DNA of 64,000 bases from Streptomyces sp. I05A-00742 (GTDB lineage: Bacteria; Actinomycetota; Actinomycetes; Streptomycetales; Streptomycetaceae). The notes beneath the pieces were generated by a model. It ran no database searches. It had not been told where the DNA came from and saw only the letters and a program-made list of their open reading frames with translations. The stretch's first letter is position 1; each line of letters opens with the position of its first letter. A program made the position numbers and the translations under genes. The stretch is taken from positions 1 through 64,000 of the forward strand of contig NZ_JABETO010000024.1 in the NCBI RefSeq assembly GCF_013055795.1, written 5' to 3'. Shown in pieces: positions 1 to 8,519 of this stretch.

Positions 1-281
1 GGCCGGGCGGGCCCGGCGGGCGGCGGGGGCGCCGCGGCCAGGTCCCGTTCGGCCCGCGCCTCCGCGTCGTGCCGCCGCGCCGGTGCGGGGAGCCGCCCGG
101 GCGGGCAGGGCTCTATCTCACTGCCGTCGACGGGGTTGACGGTGAGCAGGTAGTCCCCGGCGACGAGCTGGACGACCCGGACCGGTACGGGCCCCTGGCC
201 CGCGTCCTCCGCCGGGGAGTCCGCACCCGTACGGCCCTCACCCGTGCGCGGTCCCTCGGGTGTCCGGTTGGTCGGGTCCAT
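1..281 (-). CDS. Uncharacterised protein, N-terminal part only (runs off the left edge)
   Basis: An open frame starts at ATG 281-279 after a G-rich ribosome site and continues without a stop to base 1, giving about 93 residues. The product begins MDPTNRTPEGPRTGEG and has an acidic, Pro/Gly-rich leader. A short conserved-looking core follows (VRVVQLVAGDYLLTVNPVDG), and then Pro/Ala/Arg-rich low complexity. I recognise no domain. The core looks like a small beta-rich N-terminal domain ahead of a larger missing part. It lies downstream of the STAS gene on the same strand, separated by 215 bp, so the two may be related in signalling, but nothing visible proves this. Codon bias and the start context support it as real. 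Confidence 0.6.
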   Translation of the reverse strand, partial: MDPTNRTPEGPRTGEGRTGADSPAEDAGQGPVPVRVVQLVAGDYLLTVNPVDGSEIEPCPPGRLPAPARRHDAEARAERDLAAAPPPPAGPAR

Positions 282-496
282 CGTTCAAAGCCCCCCAGTC
301 GCGTGGCGTGCCGTCGTGTCTCCCGGCCTGTCCGCGCACTTCCGACCACCGGTCCGGCGCCCGTCGCGGGCTTGCGAGCCTTCGGAGCGACGGGAAACCG
401 AACAGACCTTGGGACAGTATCTCCGACCAAGGGGGCACGTGTTGCCCCGGGCGTCACAGTCTTCCGGGGATTCGGGGCACTCGTCTCACACCCGGC

Positions 497-868
497 TCAT
501 CCGGCGCGCTCGCACGCCGGGAGCGAGGCGGCGTGGCCCTGGCGCGCGCCCACCTCACCGGTCTCGCCGGCTCCTTCGCCCTCGATGGCGAGGATGCGGT
601 GCAGCCGGGTGGCCACCAGCACCCGCTGCATCCGGTCCGGCACCCCGCGGAGCACCAGCCGCCGGCCGGTGCGCCCGGCCCGGCGGTGGGCGCCCATGAT
701 GACGCCGAGGCCGGTGGCGTCCCAGGAGTCCAGCTCGGTCAGGTCGAGGACGAGGTCGCCCCGGCCGGCGTCGAGGGCGGAATGCAGGACCGTACGGGCG
801 TCCGCCGCGTTGCGGACGTCGAGGCGGCCCCCGACGACCAGTTCGGCGTGGTCGCCCCTGATATGCAT
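497..868 (-). CDS. STAS-domain anti-sigma factor antagonist
   Basis: The 123-residue product is a single STAS domain, the fold of SpoIIAA-type anti-anti-sigma factors that free a sigma factor by binding its anti-sigma kinase. Visible marks are the opening strand HAELVVGGRLDVRNAADART and the signature VLDLTELDSWDATGLGVIMG. In the signature, the phosphorylatable Ser usual before the helix reads Asp-Ala-Thr-Gly, so any phosphorylation would have to be on that Thr or be absent. The start at 868 is preferred over an upstream start at 928 because GGGGAG lies 5 bases upstream of this ATG and the upstream residues are not STAS-like. No partner kinase is encoded in the window, so the target sigma factor is unknown. 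Confidence 0.85.
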   Translation of the reverse strand: MHIRGDHAELVVGGRLDVRNAADARTVLHSALDAGRGDLVLDLTELDSWDATGLGVIMGAHRRAGRTGRRLVLRGVPDRMQRVLVATRLHRILAIEGEGAGETGEVGARQGHAASLPACERAG

Positions 869-1004
869 ATGCGCTCCCCTGAGTGCTGCTGGTGTGGGTG
901 TGGCTCTAAAGAACTGACTGCCTCTCACACGCGAAGGTTGCCGTCTGTTAGCGAACCAATACCGAATTCACACTGTGGGGTGAACAGGTTTTGGTGCCGA
1001 CGGG

Positions 1005-1853
1005 TCAGTACTGGTAAAAGCCCTGTCCGCTCTTGCGGCCGAGGTCGCCCGCGTCGACCATGCGGCGCATGACCTCCGGCGGGGCGAACTTCTCGTCCTG
1101 GCACTCGGTGTAGATGTTGCCCATGGCGTGCAGGAGGATGTCCACGCCCGTCAGGTCGGTGGTGGCCAGCGGGCCCATCGCGTGGCCGAAGCCCAGCTTG
1201 CAGGCGATGTCGATGTCCTCGGCGGAGGCCACCCCGGACTCGTACAGCTTCACGGCCTCGCCGACCAGGGCGGTGATCAGGCGGGTGGTGACGAAGCCGG
1301 CCACGTCACGGTTGACGACGATGCAGGTCTTGCCGACGCCCTCGGCGAACTCGCGCGCCCGGGCGAGCGTTTCGTCGCTGGTCTTGTAGCCGCGCACCAG
1401 CTCGCACAGCTGCATCAGCGGAACCGGGGAGAAGAAGTGGACGCCCACGACGCGCTCGGGGCGGGAGGTGGCGGCGGCGATCTTGGTGATCGGGATGGCG
1501 GAGGTGTTGGAGGCCAGGACGGTCTCCTCCCCCACCAGACCGTCGAGGGTGCGGAAGATCTCGCGCTTGGTGTCGACGTCCTCGAAGACCGCCTCGACCA
1601 CGACGTCCGCGTCGGCCGCCGCGTCCAGGTCGGTGGTGGCCGTGATCCGCCCGAACGCCGCGTCGGCCGCCTCGGCCGTCAGCTTCCCCTTGGAGACGAA
1701 CTTGTCGTAGGAAGCCCTGATCCCGTCCGTGCCCCGCTTCAGCGCCTCGTCGGTGACATCCCGCAGGACGACCTCCCAGCCGGCCTGGGCGGAGACCTGG
1801 GCAATCCCGGAACCCATCAGTCCGGCTCCGACGACGGCGAGCTTCTTGGCCAC
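1005..1853 (-). CDS. 3-hydroxybutyryl-CoA dehydrogenase
   Basis: This 282-residue soluble enzyme should oxidise or reduce 3-hydroxyacyl-CoA/acetoacetyl-CoA with NAD(P), in butyryl-CoA formation or fatty-acid beta-oxidation. It has the N-terminal dinucleotide fold (GAGLMGSG, residues 9-16), the catalytic His of the family in GVHFFSPVPLMQL (His139), and a C-terminal 3HCDH domain ending in GRKSGQGFYQY. Full family length (about 280) is present. The start is GTG 1853, with AAGGGG upstream. In Streptomyces, butyryl-CoA feeds ethylmalonyl-CoA and polyketide starter pools, so a supply link to the distant cluster is conceivable but is inference. It stands alone between the STAS gene and the divergent cobalamin adenosyltransferase. 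Confidence 0.92.
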   Translation of the reverse strand: MAKKLAVVGAGLMGSGIAQVSAQAGWEVVLRDVTDEALKRGTDGIRASYDKFVSKGKLTAEAADAAFGRITATTDLDAAADADVVVEAVFEDVDTKREIFRTLDGLVGEETVLASNTSAIPITKIAAATSRPERVVGVHFFSPVPLMQLCELVRGYKTSDETLARAREFAEGVGKTCIVVNRDVAGFVTTRLITALVGEAVKLYESGVASAEDIDIACKLGFGHAMGPLATTDLTGVDILLHAMGNIYTECQDEKFAPPEVMRRMVDAGDLGRKSGQGFYQY

Positions 1854-2108
1854 TGCTGTCCCCTTAATTCCTGTTCGCTTACCGGCGGTTCACTTACGGC
1901 TCCGCTGCGGACCTTAGCGCCCGTCACCGCGCTGGTGGAGGTTTGGAGATGCGCGTCACGTCCCAAATGACGGACATCACACCGGACACCTCGGCGGCTC
2001 GAACGCACACAGCAATCCAGCCACTCCCGTACCGCCGGTCACACCCCCTCCGGGGCCCGGAACGCTCCGGGAGGCCGCCCGGGCGGTGGCGGGGCTAGGC
2101 TCGGGGGC

Positions 2109-2681
2109 ATGGTCAACCTGACGCGCATCTACACCCGCACCGGCGACAAGGGCACCACCGCGCTGGGCGACATGAGCCGCACCGCCAAGACCGACCCCCG
2201 CATCGCCGCCTACGCCGACGCGAACGAGGCGAACGCCGCGATCGGGGTGGCCCTCGCGCTCGGACAGCTGCCGGAGGACGTCGCACGGGTGCTCGTCCGG
2301 GTGCAGAACGACCTGTTCGACGTGGGGGCCGACCTGTCCACGCCCGTCGTCGAGAACCCGAAGTACCCGCCGCTGCGGGTGGAGCAGTCGTACGTCGACC
2401 GGCTGGAGGCGGACTGCGACCTGTTCCTGGCCGGCCTGGAGAAGCTGCGCAGCTTCATCCTGCCCGGGGGCACCCCGGGGGCGGCGCTGCTGCACCAGGC
2501 GTGCACGGTGGTGCGCCGGGCGGAGCGCTCGACGTGGGCGGCCATGGACGTGCACGGGGAGACGATGAACCCGCTGACGGCCACCTATCTGAACCGCCTC
2601 TCCGACCTGCTGTTCATCCTCGCGCGGGCCGCCAACAAGGAGGTCGGGGACGTGCTGTGGGTGCCCGGGGAGAACCGGTAG
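2109..2681 (+). CDS. Cob(I)alamin adenosyltransferase, PduO type
   Basis: The 190-residue protein has the PduO/Cob_adeno_trans fold that transfers the 5'-deoxyadenosyl group of ATP to cob(I)alamin, making coenzyme B12. The N-terminal ATP-binding loop TRTGDKG (residues 9-15) is intact, and the C-terminal conserved helices ERSTWAA and LNRLSDLLFILAR are present. Length is normal for the family. It stands alone, with a G-rich site just before the ATG. Its end is 3 bp from the end of the convergent membrane-protein gene. The product probably serves B12-dependent mutases such as methylmalonyl-CoA mutase encoded elsewhere. Confidence 0.93.
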   Translation: MVNLTRIYTRTGDKGTTALGDMSRTAKTDPRIAAYADANEANAAIGVALALGQLPEDVARVLVRVQNDLFDVGADLSTPVVENPKYPPLRVEQSYVDRLEADCDLFLAGLEKLRSFILPGGTPGAALLHQACTVVRRAERSTWAAMDVHGETMNPLTATYLNRLSDLLFILARAANKEVGDVLWVPGENR

Positions 2682-2684
2682 GCG

Positions 2685-3224
2685 TCAGGCGTCGGGGGCG
2701 CGCCGCGACCCCAGGCTGTAGTAGGCCGCGACCGCCACATTGATGCCGATCATGATCAGCATCTTCGACTGCCAGGCCCGCAGCGAGGACGTGTCCCCGT
2801 CCGACCCGACGTACCAGACGGCCGCCTGGAGCAGGGCCAGGGCCACCAGCCCGGCCGTCACCCACCGGCCCGCGGTCCTCCATTCGTGCACGGCCCGCTC
2901 CCGTCCGTACTTCGGCGGCTTCACCGGCGGCGGGCCGCCCGCGAACCGGTGGGCGAACCGCTGGTCCGCCCAGGTGATCATGGAGTGGCCGAGGCCGACG
3001 GAGAAGCCGACGTAGACCGCGGCCAGGCCGTGCTTCCAGTCGGCGGTGGCGCCGTTCCGCAGGTCGATCGCGGTGGCGACCAGGAGCACCAGCTCCAGCA
3101 CCGGCTCCAGCAGCAGTACGGCGACCCCGGCCCGCGGCATCCGGGCCAGGTAGCGCAGGCTCAGCCCGCCGGCCAGCAGCACCCAGAAGCCGACCTCGCA
3201 GATCACGATCAGCGTGATGATCAC
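2685..3224 (-). CDS. Small integral membrane protein, unknown function
   Basis: A 179-residue hydrophobic protein. Segments near residues 2-22, 33-53, 67-87, 120-140 and 153-170 look membrane-spanning. A central cytosolic-type stretch is rich in Pro, Lys and Arg (AGGPPPVKPPKYGRERAV). The GTG start at 3224 is preceded by GGAGGAGG at good spacing. I recognise no catalytic motif. It converges with the adenosyltransferase gene and is divergent from the sensor kinase gene 168 bp to its right. Conserved hypothetical membrane protein is the most that can be said. Confidence 0.75.
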   Translation of the reverse strand: MIITLIVICEVGFWVLLAGGLSLRYLARMPRAGVAVLLLEPVLELVLLVATAIDLRNGATADWKHGLAAVYVGFSVGLGHSMITWADQRFAHRFAGGPPPVKPPKYGRERAVHEWRTAGRWVTAGLVALALLQAAVWYVGSDGDTSSLRAWQSKMLIMIGINVAVAAYYSLGSRRAPDA

Positions 3225-3392
3225 AGCGTCCTCCTCCCTCCGTCGTCCCTCCCTTCCAGCGTGACCGCCGCCCGCGGCCGTCCCCTCCTCTCGGCCGACG
3301 ATCCGGGGCTACATCCTTCGATGTACCGGACGGGCGCGAGCGGACCCGGGCGAAGGGCGACCCCACCCGCTCCCACGTGCTGTGATGGGGGT

Positions 3393-4595
3393 ATGCCGGT
3401 CCGACTCCCCCGCCGCCTTCCGCTGGAGGAGGCGCTGATCGCGGCGGCCGGTGTGGCCGGCGGGATCGCCCTCTACGCCCTCGGGCTCACCAGCACCTCG
3501 CTGGGGCTCGCGCACCGCTGGACGCTGGCCGCCCTGGTGGTGATGGCCGGGGCGGAGCTGCTGCGCCGCCGGGCCCCGCTGGCCGGGCTCGCCGTCGGTT
3601 CGGCGGCGCTCGGCCTCGACATCGTCTCCGGCAGCCTGATCGCGACCGTCCTCATGTACACGGACCTGGTGTACGCGGCGGTGCTCCACGGCCCCCCGGC
3701 CGCCTACCGCCTGATCCCCCGGGCCGCGGCGTTCGTCAGCATCGTCGGCACGCTGCTCGCCGTCGCGGCCATCCGGGAGCCGCAGGCGGTACTGATCGGG
3801 CTGACACTCGCCCTCGTCACGGTGGCCCCCGCCTGGACCGGGGTCGGCGTCCGGCAGCACCGGGACGCCGCGGAGGCCGCCCGGCTCGCGGCCGAACGGA
3901 CCGTCCTGCTGGCCGAGATGGACCGGCGCGAGGCGGTCGTCACGGAGCGCGCGCGGATGGCCCGCGAGCTGCACGACGTGGTCGCGGGCCATCTGTCGGC
4001 CATCGCGATCCACTCCACCGCCGCCCTGTCGATCGACGAGGCGGACACGTCCCGCGAGGCGCTGGGCGTCATCCGGCGGAACAGCGTGCAAGGTCTGGCC
4101 GAAATGCGCCGCCTCATCGACCTGTTGCGCACGGCGGACGCGGCCGGCGACCCGGCCGCCACCCCCACCCTCGACAGCCTCGACGCCCTCCTCGACCGGA
4201 CCCGTTCCGCACTGCCCGGCGAGCGCTTCACCGTCGTCCTCCGCGACGCCCGCGGGCCCGGGCCGCTGCCCGCCCCGGTGGAGCTGGCCGCCTACCGCAT
4301 CGTCCAGGAGTCCCTGACCAACGCCGTCAAGCACGCGGCACCGGGCGAGGTGACGGTGGAGCTCACCGGCGGGGACGTCCGGGCCAGGGGCCGCGGGCTG
4401 ACCGTGCGGGTGACCAGCGCCCTGGACCGGGCGACGGAACCGCGGGCCCCGGGCTCCGGGGCGGGCCTGGTGGGGATGCGGGAACGCGTCGTCCTGCTCG
4501 GCGGCCGGCTGACGGCCGGACCGGCCGCGGAGGACGGCGACACCTGGGAGGTACGGGCCGAACTGCCCCTGAACGACGAGGAGAAGAACGCATGA
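3393..4595 (+). CDS. chiS: Sensor histidine kinase, ChiS-like
   Basis: This 400-residue kinase has an N-terminal membrane region of about 4-5 hydrophobic segments (residues 14-150), a short helical linker, a HisKA_3 dimerisation domain with the phospho-accepting His in ARELHDVVAGH (His194), and a HATPase domain with the N-box YRIVQESLTNAVKHA and the glycine box GAGLVGMRER. This is the NarL/DesK class. The ATG at 3393 was chosen because the preceding in-frame residues overlap the upstream intergenic DNA and are not protein-like. It overlaps the response-regulator gene by 4 bp (ATGA), so the pair is translationally coupled. The symbol rests on position: in Streptomyces, chiS-chiR lies immediately upstream of chiC and controls it. 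The sensed signal is not visible. Confidence 0.83.
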   Translation: MPVRLPRRLPLEEALIAAAGVAGGIALYALGLTSTSLGLAHRWTLAALVVMAGAELLRRRAPLAGLAVGSAALGLDIVSGSLIATVLMYTDLVYAAVLHGPPAAYRLIPRAAAFVSIVGTLLAVAAIREPQAVLIGLTLALVTVAPAWTGVGVRQHRDAAEAARLAAERTVLLAEMDRREAVVTERARMARELHDVVAGHLSAIAIHSTAALSIDEADTSREALGVIRRNSVQGLAEMRRLIDLLRTADAAGDPAATPTLDSLDALLDRTRSALPGERFTVVLRDARGPGPLPAPVELAAYRIVQESLTNAVKHAAPGEVTVELTGGDVRARGRGLTVRVTSALDRATEPRAPGSGAGLVGMRERVVLLGGRLTAGPAAEDGDTWEVRAELPLNDEEKNA

Positions 4596-5266
4596 GCGAA
4601 CAGGAACAGCCGATCCGTGTGGTCGTGGCCGAGGACCAGGCGTCCGTACGGTCCGGCCTGATCCTGATCCTGGGATCGTCCCCCGGGGTGGAGGTCGTCG
4701 GGGAGGCCGCGGACGGCGAACAGGCCGTCCGCCTGGCCAGGGAACTCCGCCCGGACCTCGTCCTGATGGATGTGCAGATGCCGCGCCTGGACGGCATCTC
4801 GGCCACCCGGCTGATCGCCGGCGAGGGCCTCGCCGACGTCCTGGTCCTGACCACCTTCGACCTCGACGAGTACGTCTTCGGCGCGCTGCGCGCCGGAGCC
4901 GCCGGCTTCCTGCTCAAGGACAGCGAGGCCGGTGAGCTGCTGACGGCCGTACGGACCGTCGCCCGCGGCGAGGGCCTGATCTCACCCGCCGTCACCCGCC
5001 GGCTGATCTCGGAGTTCGCCCGCCGCGCACCCGACCCCGCGGCGCATCCGGACGCCGCCGCGGTCGACTCCCTCACCCCCCGCGAGCGCGAGGTGCTGGG
5101 CTGTCTCGGCGGCGGGCTGTCCAACGCGGAGGTCGCCGCGCGGCTGGGGATGGCCGAGGCGACCGTGAAGACCCATGTCAGCAGGGTGCTGGCCAAGTTG
5201 GGGCTGCGGAGCAGGGTGCAGGCGGCGGTGCTGGCCCAGGAATGGGGCATGGTCCAGACCTCTTGA
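4592..5266 (+). CDS. chiR: NarL-family response regulator, ChiR-like
   Basis: The 224-residue protein has a receiver domain (residues about 8-125) with acidic pocket Glu14/Asp15, phospho-acceptor Asp60 in LVLMDVQMPRLDG and Lys in FLLKDSEAG. A LuxR-type helix-turn-helix follows at the C-terminus (TPREREVLGCLGGGLSNAEVA, then ATVKTHVSRVLAKL). It is coupled to the kinase by an ATGA overlap. The last codons overlap the first copy of the chitinase promoter repeat, so the gene and its likely target are only about 180 bp apart. Direct control of the chitinase is inferred from the known chiR-chiC relationship. Binding to the repeats themselves could instead be by DasR. Confidence 0.86.
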   Translation: MSEQEQPIRVVVAEDQASVRSGLILILGSSPGVEVVGEAADGEQAVRLARELRPDLVLMDVQMPRLDGISATRLIAGEGLADVLVLTTFDLDEYVFGALRAGAAGFLLKDSEAGELLTAVRTVARGEGLISPAVTRRLISEFARRAPDPAAHPDAAAVDSLTPREREVLGCLGGGLSNAEVAARLGMAEATVKTHVSRVLAKLGLRSRVQAAVLAQEWGMVQTS

Positions 5267-5282
5267 CCGTTGGTACAGACCT
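5250..5282 (+). promoter_or_regulatory. Chitinase promoter direct repeat / dre-like operator
   Basis: Two 12-bp copies, TGGTCCAGACCT (5250-5261) and TGGTACAGACCT (5271-5282), start 21 bp apart, which is two helical turns. The first runs over the stop codon of the response-regulator gene. Streptomyces chitinase promoters carry this repeat, and each copy also resembles half of the DasR operator (TGGTCTAGACCA). The sites lie 160-190 bp before the chitinase start codon. Confidence 0.85.
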
Positions 5283-5443
5283 TCTTACGCTCCCCTCACA
5301 GTCGTGGTGAGCGTCATCGCGAAACGCACCCCCCTGCAATGGCCCGCCCCCCTCCCGCTTTCGCGTGCTCACCTCGCTGCGCACAGGTCACGGAACCCCC
5401 CACCCACCCCCCACACCTCCTGACCTCACCGAGGAGCACTGTC

Positions 5444-7780
5444 TTGAGAACAGAGACCTCGCGACATCACCGACACCTCTCGTGTACCTCACCCCTCACC
5501 CGCATCGTCGCCGTCCTCGGCGCGCTGCTCCTCCCGGCCGCGGCGCTCGTCGGCCTCGCCGCACCGGCCGGCGCGGCACCGGCGAAGGCCGCCTCCGCCA
5601 CCGCGTCGTTCGCCAAGACCGGTGACTGGGGCTCTGGCTACCAGGGCGAGTGGACCGTCAAGAACACCGGCACGACGACGATCGACGGCTGGACCGTCGA
5701 GTGGGACTTCCCCGGTTCCACCACGGTCGGCGCCTACTGGGACGCCCTGATCACCGGCTCCGGCACGCACTACACGGCCAAGAACCGCGAGTACAACGGC
5801 TCCATACCGCCGGGCGGCAGCGTCAGCTTCGGCTTCGTCGCCACGGGCGACGGGACCCCGGCCGGCTGCAAGCTCAACGGCGGCGCGTGCGACGGCTCGT
5901 CCACCGACACCCCGCCCAGCGCCCCGGGCACCCCCGCGTCGACCGGGATCACCGCCGACAGCATCGCGCTGAAGTGGGCGGCGGCCACCGACGCCAAGGG
6001 CATCAAGGACTACGACGTCTACCGCGGCACGGCCAAGGTCGCGACCGTCACCAAACTCGCCTACACCGACACCGGGCTGACGGCCGACACCGAGTACACG
6101 TACACCGTGGTCGCCCGCAACCTCGACGGCAAGACCGGCCCCGCGAGCCCCGCGGCCACCTTCCGCACCACGAAGGGCGGCTCCGACAAGCCCCCGTCCG
6201 CGCCCGGCACCCCGCAGGCCACGGCGGTCACCGACACCTCGGTCGCCCTCAAGTGGGCCGCCGCGACGGCCGACAAGGGCGTCAAGGACTACGACGTCTT
6301 CCGCGGCACCTCCAAGGTCGCCACCGTCACCAAACTCGCCTACACCGACACCGGCCTGAAGCCCGGCACCGACTACACCTACACCGTGGTCGCCCGGGAC
6401 ACCGCGGGCCAGACGGGTCCGGCCAGCCAGCCGCTCACCGTACGGACCAGCGGCGGCGAGCCGCAGCCCACGGGCGACATGATCAAGGCCGGGTACTTCG
6501 CGCAGTGGGGCATCTACGGCCGCGGCTACACCGTGAAGTCCCTGGACACCACCGGTGCCGCCGCCAAGCTCACCCACATCAACTACTCCTTCAGCAACAT
6601 CGACCCGAACAACCTCACCTGCCTCAACGGCGTCACCAAGGCCACCGGCTCCAACCCCCAGGACCCCAACCAGGGCGACGGCGCCGGTGACTCCTGGGCC
6701 GACTACGAGAAGTCCTTCGGCTCCGGCGAATCGGTCAACGGCAGCCAGGACACCTGGGACCAGCCCCTGGCCGGCAACTTCAACCAGCTCAAGCAGCTCA
6801 AGGCCAAGTACCCGAAGCTCAAGGTCATGATGTCGATCGGCGGCTGGACGTACAGCAAGTACTTCTCCGACGTCGCGAAGACCGACGCCTCCCGGCAGAA
6901 GTTCGTGAAGTCCTGCGTCGACATGTACCTCAAGGGGAACCTGCCCGTCACCAACGGACGCGGCGGCAACGGCGTCGCCGCCGGCATCTTCGACGGCTTC
7001 GACATCGACTGGGAGTGGCCCGGCTCCGAGGGCCACGCCGGGAACCACATCTCGAAGGACGACAAGGCCAACAACACCCTGCTGTTCGCCGAGTTCCGCA
7101 AGCAGCTCGACGCACTGGGCGCGTCCACCGGCAGGAAGTACCAGCTCACCGCCTTCACCCCGGCCGACCCCGGCAAGATCGAGGCGGGCTGGGACATCAC
7201 CACCAAGGACGGCACGCCCAGCGTGTTCGACTACATGGACTTCGCCAACGTCCAGGGCTACGACTTCCACGGCTCCGGCAGCGACAACAGCTGGGAACCC
7301 AACCTCACCGGTCACCAGGGCAACCTGTACCCCGACGCCAAGGACCCGTACACCACGAAGTTCAGCGTCGAGAAGACCGTCCAGACCTACCTCGACGCCG
7401 GCGTCACCCCCGCCAAGATCGTCCTCGGCCTCGCCTTCTACGGCCGCGGCTGGCAGCAGGTCGCCGACGGAGGCGTCCACGGCGTCTGGCAGAAGGCCAA
7501 CGGCGCCGCCCCCGGCCAGTTCCCCGAGGAGTCCGGCACCCGCGGCTACGACAACCTGCTGGCCTCCGTGCCGAATCTGAAGATCTACCACGACGAGGAG
7601 TCGGTGGCGACGTACGGCTACACCGGCGACAACGGGCAGTGGTGGACGTTCGACGACGCCTGGTCGATCGGGAAGAAGACGGCTTGGCTGAAGTCGAAGA
7701 AGCTCGGTGGAGCGATGGTGTGGGAGATGTCGGGTGACAGCGGCACTCTGATGACCGCTCTCGACAACGGCCTCCGCTAG
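5444..7780 (+). CDS. chiC: Secreted GH18 chitinase with CBM2 and two FnIII domains
   Basis: The 778-residue secreted enzyme hydrolyses chitin. It starts at TTG 5444, with GAGGAG 7 bases upstream; the longer frame upstream covers the promoter and is not protein-like. A signal peptide ends near Ala44 (VGLAAPAGA). A family-2 carbohydrate-binding module follows (about 50-148), then two fibronectin type III domains (about 159-242 and 248-332), each starting PPSAPGTP, and a GH18 barrel from about 346. The barrel has SIGGW and the catalytic DGFDIDWE, with acid Glu524. The two FnIII units are near-identical over long runs (for example VTKLAYTDTGL in both), pointing to recent internal duplication; the classic Streptomyces ChiC has one FnIII. 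Promoter repeats upstream and the adjacent two-component genes suggest control by chitin or N-acetylglucosamine. Confidence 0.95.
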   Translation: MRTETSRHHRHLSCTSPLTRIVAVLGALLLPAAALVGLAAPAGAAPAKAASATASFAKTGDWGSGYQGEWTVKNTGTTTIDGWTVEWDFPGSTTVGAYWDALITGSGTHYTAKNREYNGSIPPGGSVSFGFVATGDGTPAGCKLNGGACDGSSTDTPPSAPGTPASTGITADSIALKWAAATDAKGIKDYDVYRGTAKVATVTKLAYTDTGLTADTEYTYTVVARNLDGKTGPASPAATFRTTKGGSDKPPSAPGTPQATAVTDTSVALKWAAATADKGVKDYDVFRGTSKVATVTKLAYTDTGLKPGTDYTYTVVARDTAGQTGPASQPLTVRTSGGEPQPTGDMIKAGYFAQWGIYGRGYTVKSLDTTGAAAKLTHINYSFSNIDPNNLTCLNGVTKATGSNPQDPNQGDGAGDSWADYEKSFGSGESVNGSQDTWDQPLAGNFNQLKQLKAKYPKLKVMMSIGGWTYSKYFSDVAKTDASRQKFVKSCVDMYLKGNLPVTNGRGGNGVAAGIFDGFDIDWEWPGSEGHAGNHISKDDKANNTLLFAEFRKQLDALGASTGRKYQLTAFTPADPGKIEAGWDITTKDGTPSVFDYMDFANVQGYDFHGSGSDNSWEPNLTGHQGNLYPDAKDPYTTKFSVEKTVQTYLDAGVTPAKIVLGLAFYGRGWQQVADGGVHGVWQKANGAAPGQFPEESGTRGYDNLLASVPNLKIYHDEESVATYGYTGDNGQWWTFDDAWSIGKKTAWLKSKKLGGAMVWEMSGDSGTLMTALDNGLR

Positions 7781-7800
7781 GTGAAACCGCGCTGCGCGCG

Positions 7801-7945
7801 GTTGTCCTCAAACTCCCCCAGAGGGGGCACCCCCAACGGGCTGAGATAGCCCGTCCGGCGTTTGAGGACAGCGCGCGCAGCGCGCTTCTGGGGGCGCGGG
7901 GGCTCGCCCCCGCAAGAAACGGTGAAAGGGCGGGCCAGGGGCAAA
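7801..7945. repeat. MITE-like palindromic repeat, copy A (partial left half)
   Basis: This lies between the convergent chitinase and DUF2550 genes. It contains the shared core AGCCCGTCCGGCGTTTGAGG and the shared right end AAGAAACGGTGAAAGGGCGG. The left half is degenerate: TCCTCAAACTCCCCC replaces the usual arm. The same core and end occur near 19.5 kb and 62.6 kb. It can fold into a long hairpin and may act as a bidirectional terminator here. Confidence 0.8.
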
Positions 7946-7950
7946 ACCCC

Positions 7951-8400
7951 CTACGCCACATTCACCCGCTGCCCAGGAGGCGCGGCCTCCAGCCACGCCA
8001 GAAACCCGGTGAGAGCGTCCTCGCTCATCGCCAGTTCCAGAAGCGTCCCCCGGTGCGAGCACCGCAACACCACCGCGTCCGACAACAGGGCCAGTTCCTC
8101 ATCCCCCAGCGGCGCCCGCCGCTCCAGGACCTCGATGGACGCCCGCTCCAGCACCCGCCGCGGCCGGTACGCATAGGAGAAGACCCGGAACCACTCGATC
8201 CGGTCACCGCTGTACCGCGAGACGCCGTACACCCACCCCTTGCCGGCCGGGTCGGCGGCCTGCTCGGGGACGTCCCAGCGCAGGCTGCAGTCGAAGGTGC
8301 CCCCCGACCGCTGGATGAGCCGTCTGCGCAGCCCGAAGACGAAGAGTCCCAGCAGTACCAGCAGAACGACGATGCCGCTCACGAGCAGAGCGAGGACCAT
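7951..8400 (-). CDS. DUF2550 family membrane-anchored protein
   Basis: A 149-residue protein with one N-terminal membrane segment (about residues 2-24, VLALLVSGIVVLLVLLGLFVFGLRR) and a small soluble domain containing GTFDCSLRW, GWVYGVSRYSGDRIEWFRVFSY and LRCSHRGTLLELAM. This pattern and the position just after atpC match the actinobacterial DUF2550 family of unknown function. The ATG at 8400 follows AGGAGG at 9 bases; GTG codons at 8403 and 8406 are alternatives. A strong terminator separates it from the atp operon, so it probably has its own promoter. Confidence 0.85.
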   Translation of the reverse strand: MVLALLVSGIVVLLVLLGLFVFGLRRRLIQRSGGTFDCSLRWDVPEQAADPAGKGWVYGVSRYSGDRIEWFRVFSYAYRPRRVLERASIEVLERRAPLGDEELALLSDAVVLRCSHRGTLLELAMSEDALTGFLAWLEAAPPGQRVNVA

Positions 8401-8446
8401 CACCACCGACCTCCTCGCATCATCTAGAGCAACCGCACCTGTATTG

Positions 8447-8495
8447 CCTCAGCCGCGGACCGCCCTGGATTCTTCCAGGCGGTCCGCGGCTGAGG
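8447..8495 (-). terminator. Terminator of the atp operon
   Basis: An 18-bp perfect stem (arm CCTCAGCCGCGGACCGCC at 8447-8464) is extended by TGGA/TCCA after a one-base bulge, with loop TTCT. It sits 25 bp past the atpC stop codon. No T-run follows, as is common in Streptomyces. Confidence 0.88.
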
Positions 8496-8519
8496 GACGT
8501 ACTTCAGTGTGGCCGTGGG

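Noticed and set aside
113..457. A 114-residue minus-strand frame near the left edge
   Set aside because: It overlaps the better-supported partial gene in another frame (ATG 281) and has Arg/Ser/Thr-rich composition without a ribosome site.
5489..7591. A 700-residue open frame on the minus strand within the chitinase gene
   Set aside because: Low-complexity Gly/Val/Ala/Arg composition and full overlap with a clear GH18 chitinase; it is a shadow frame.
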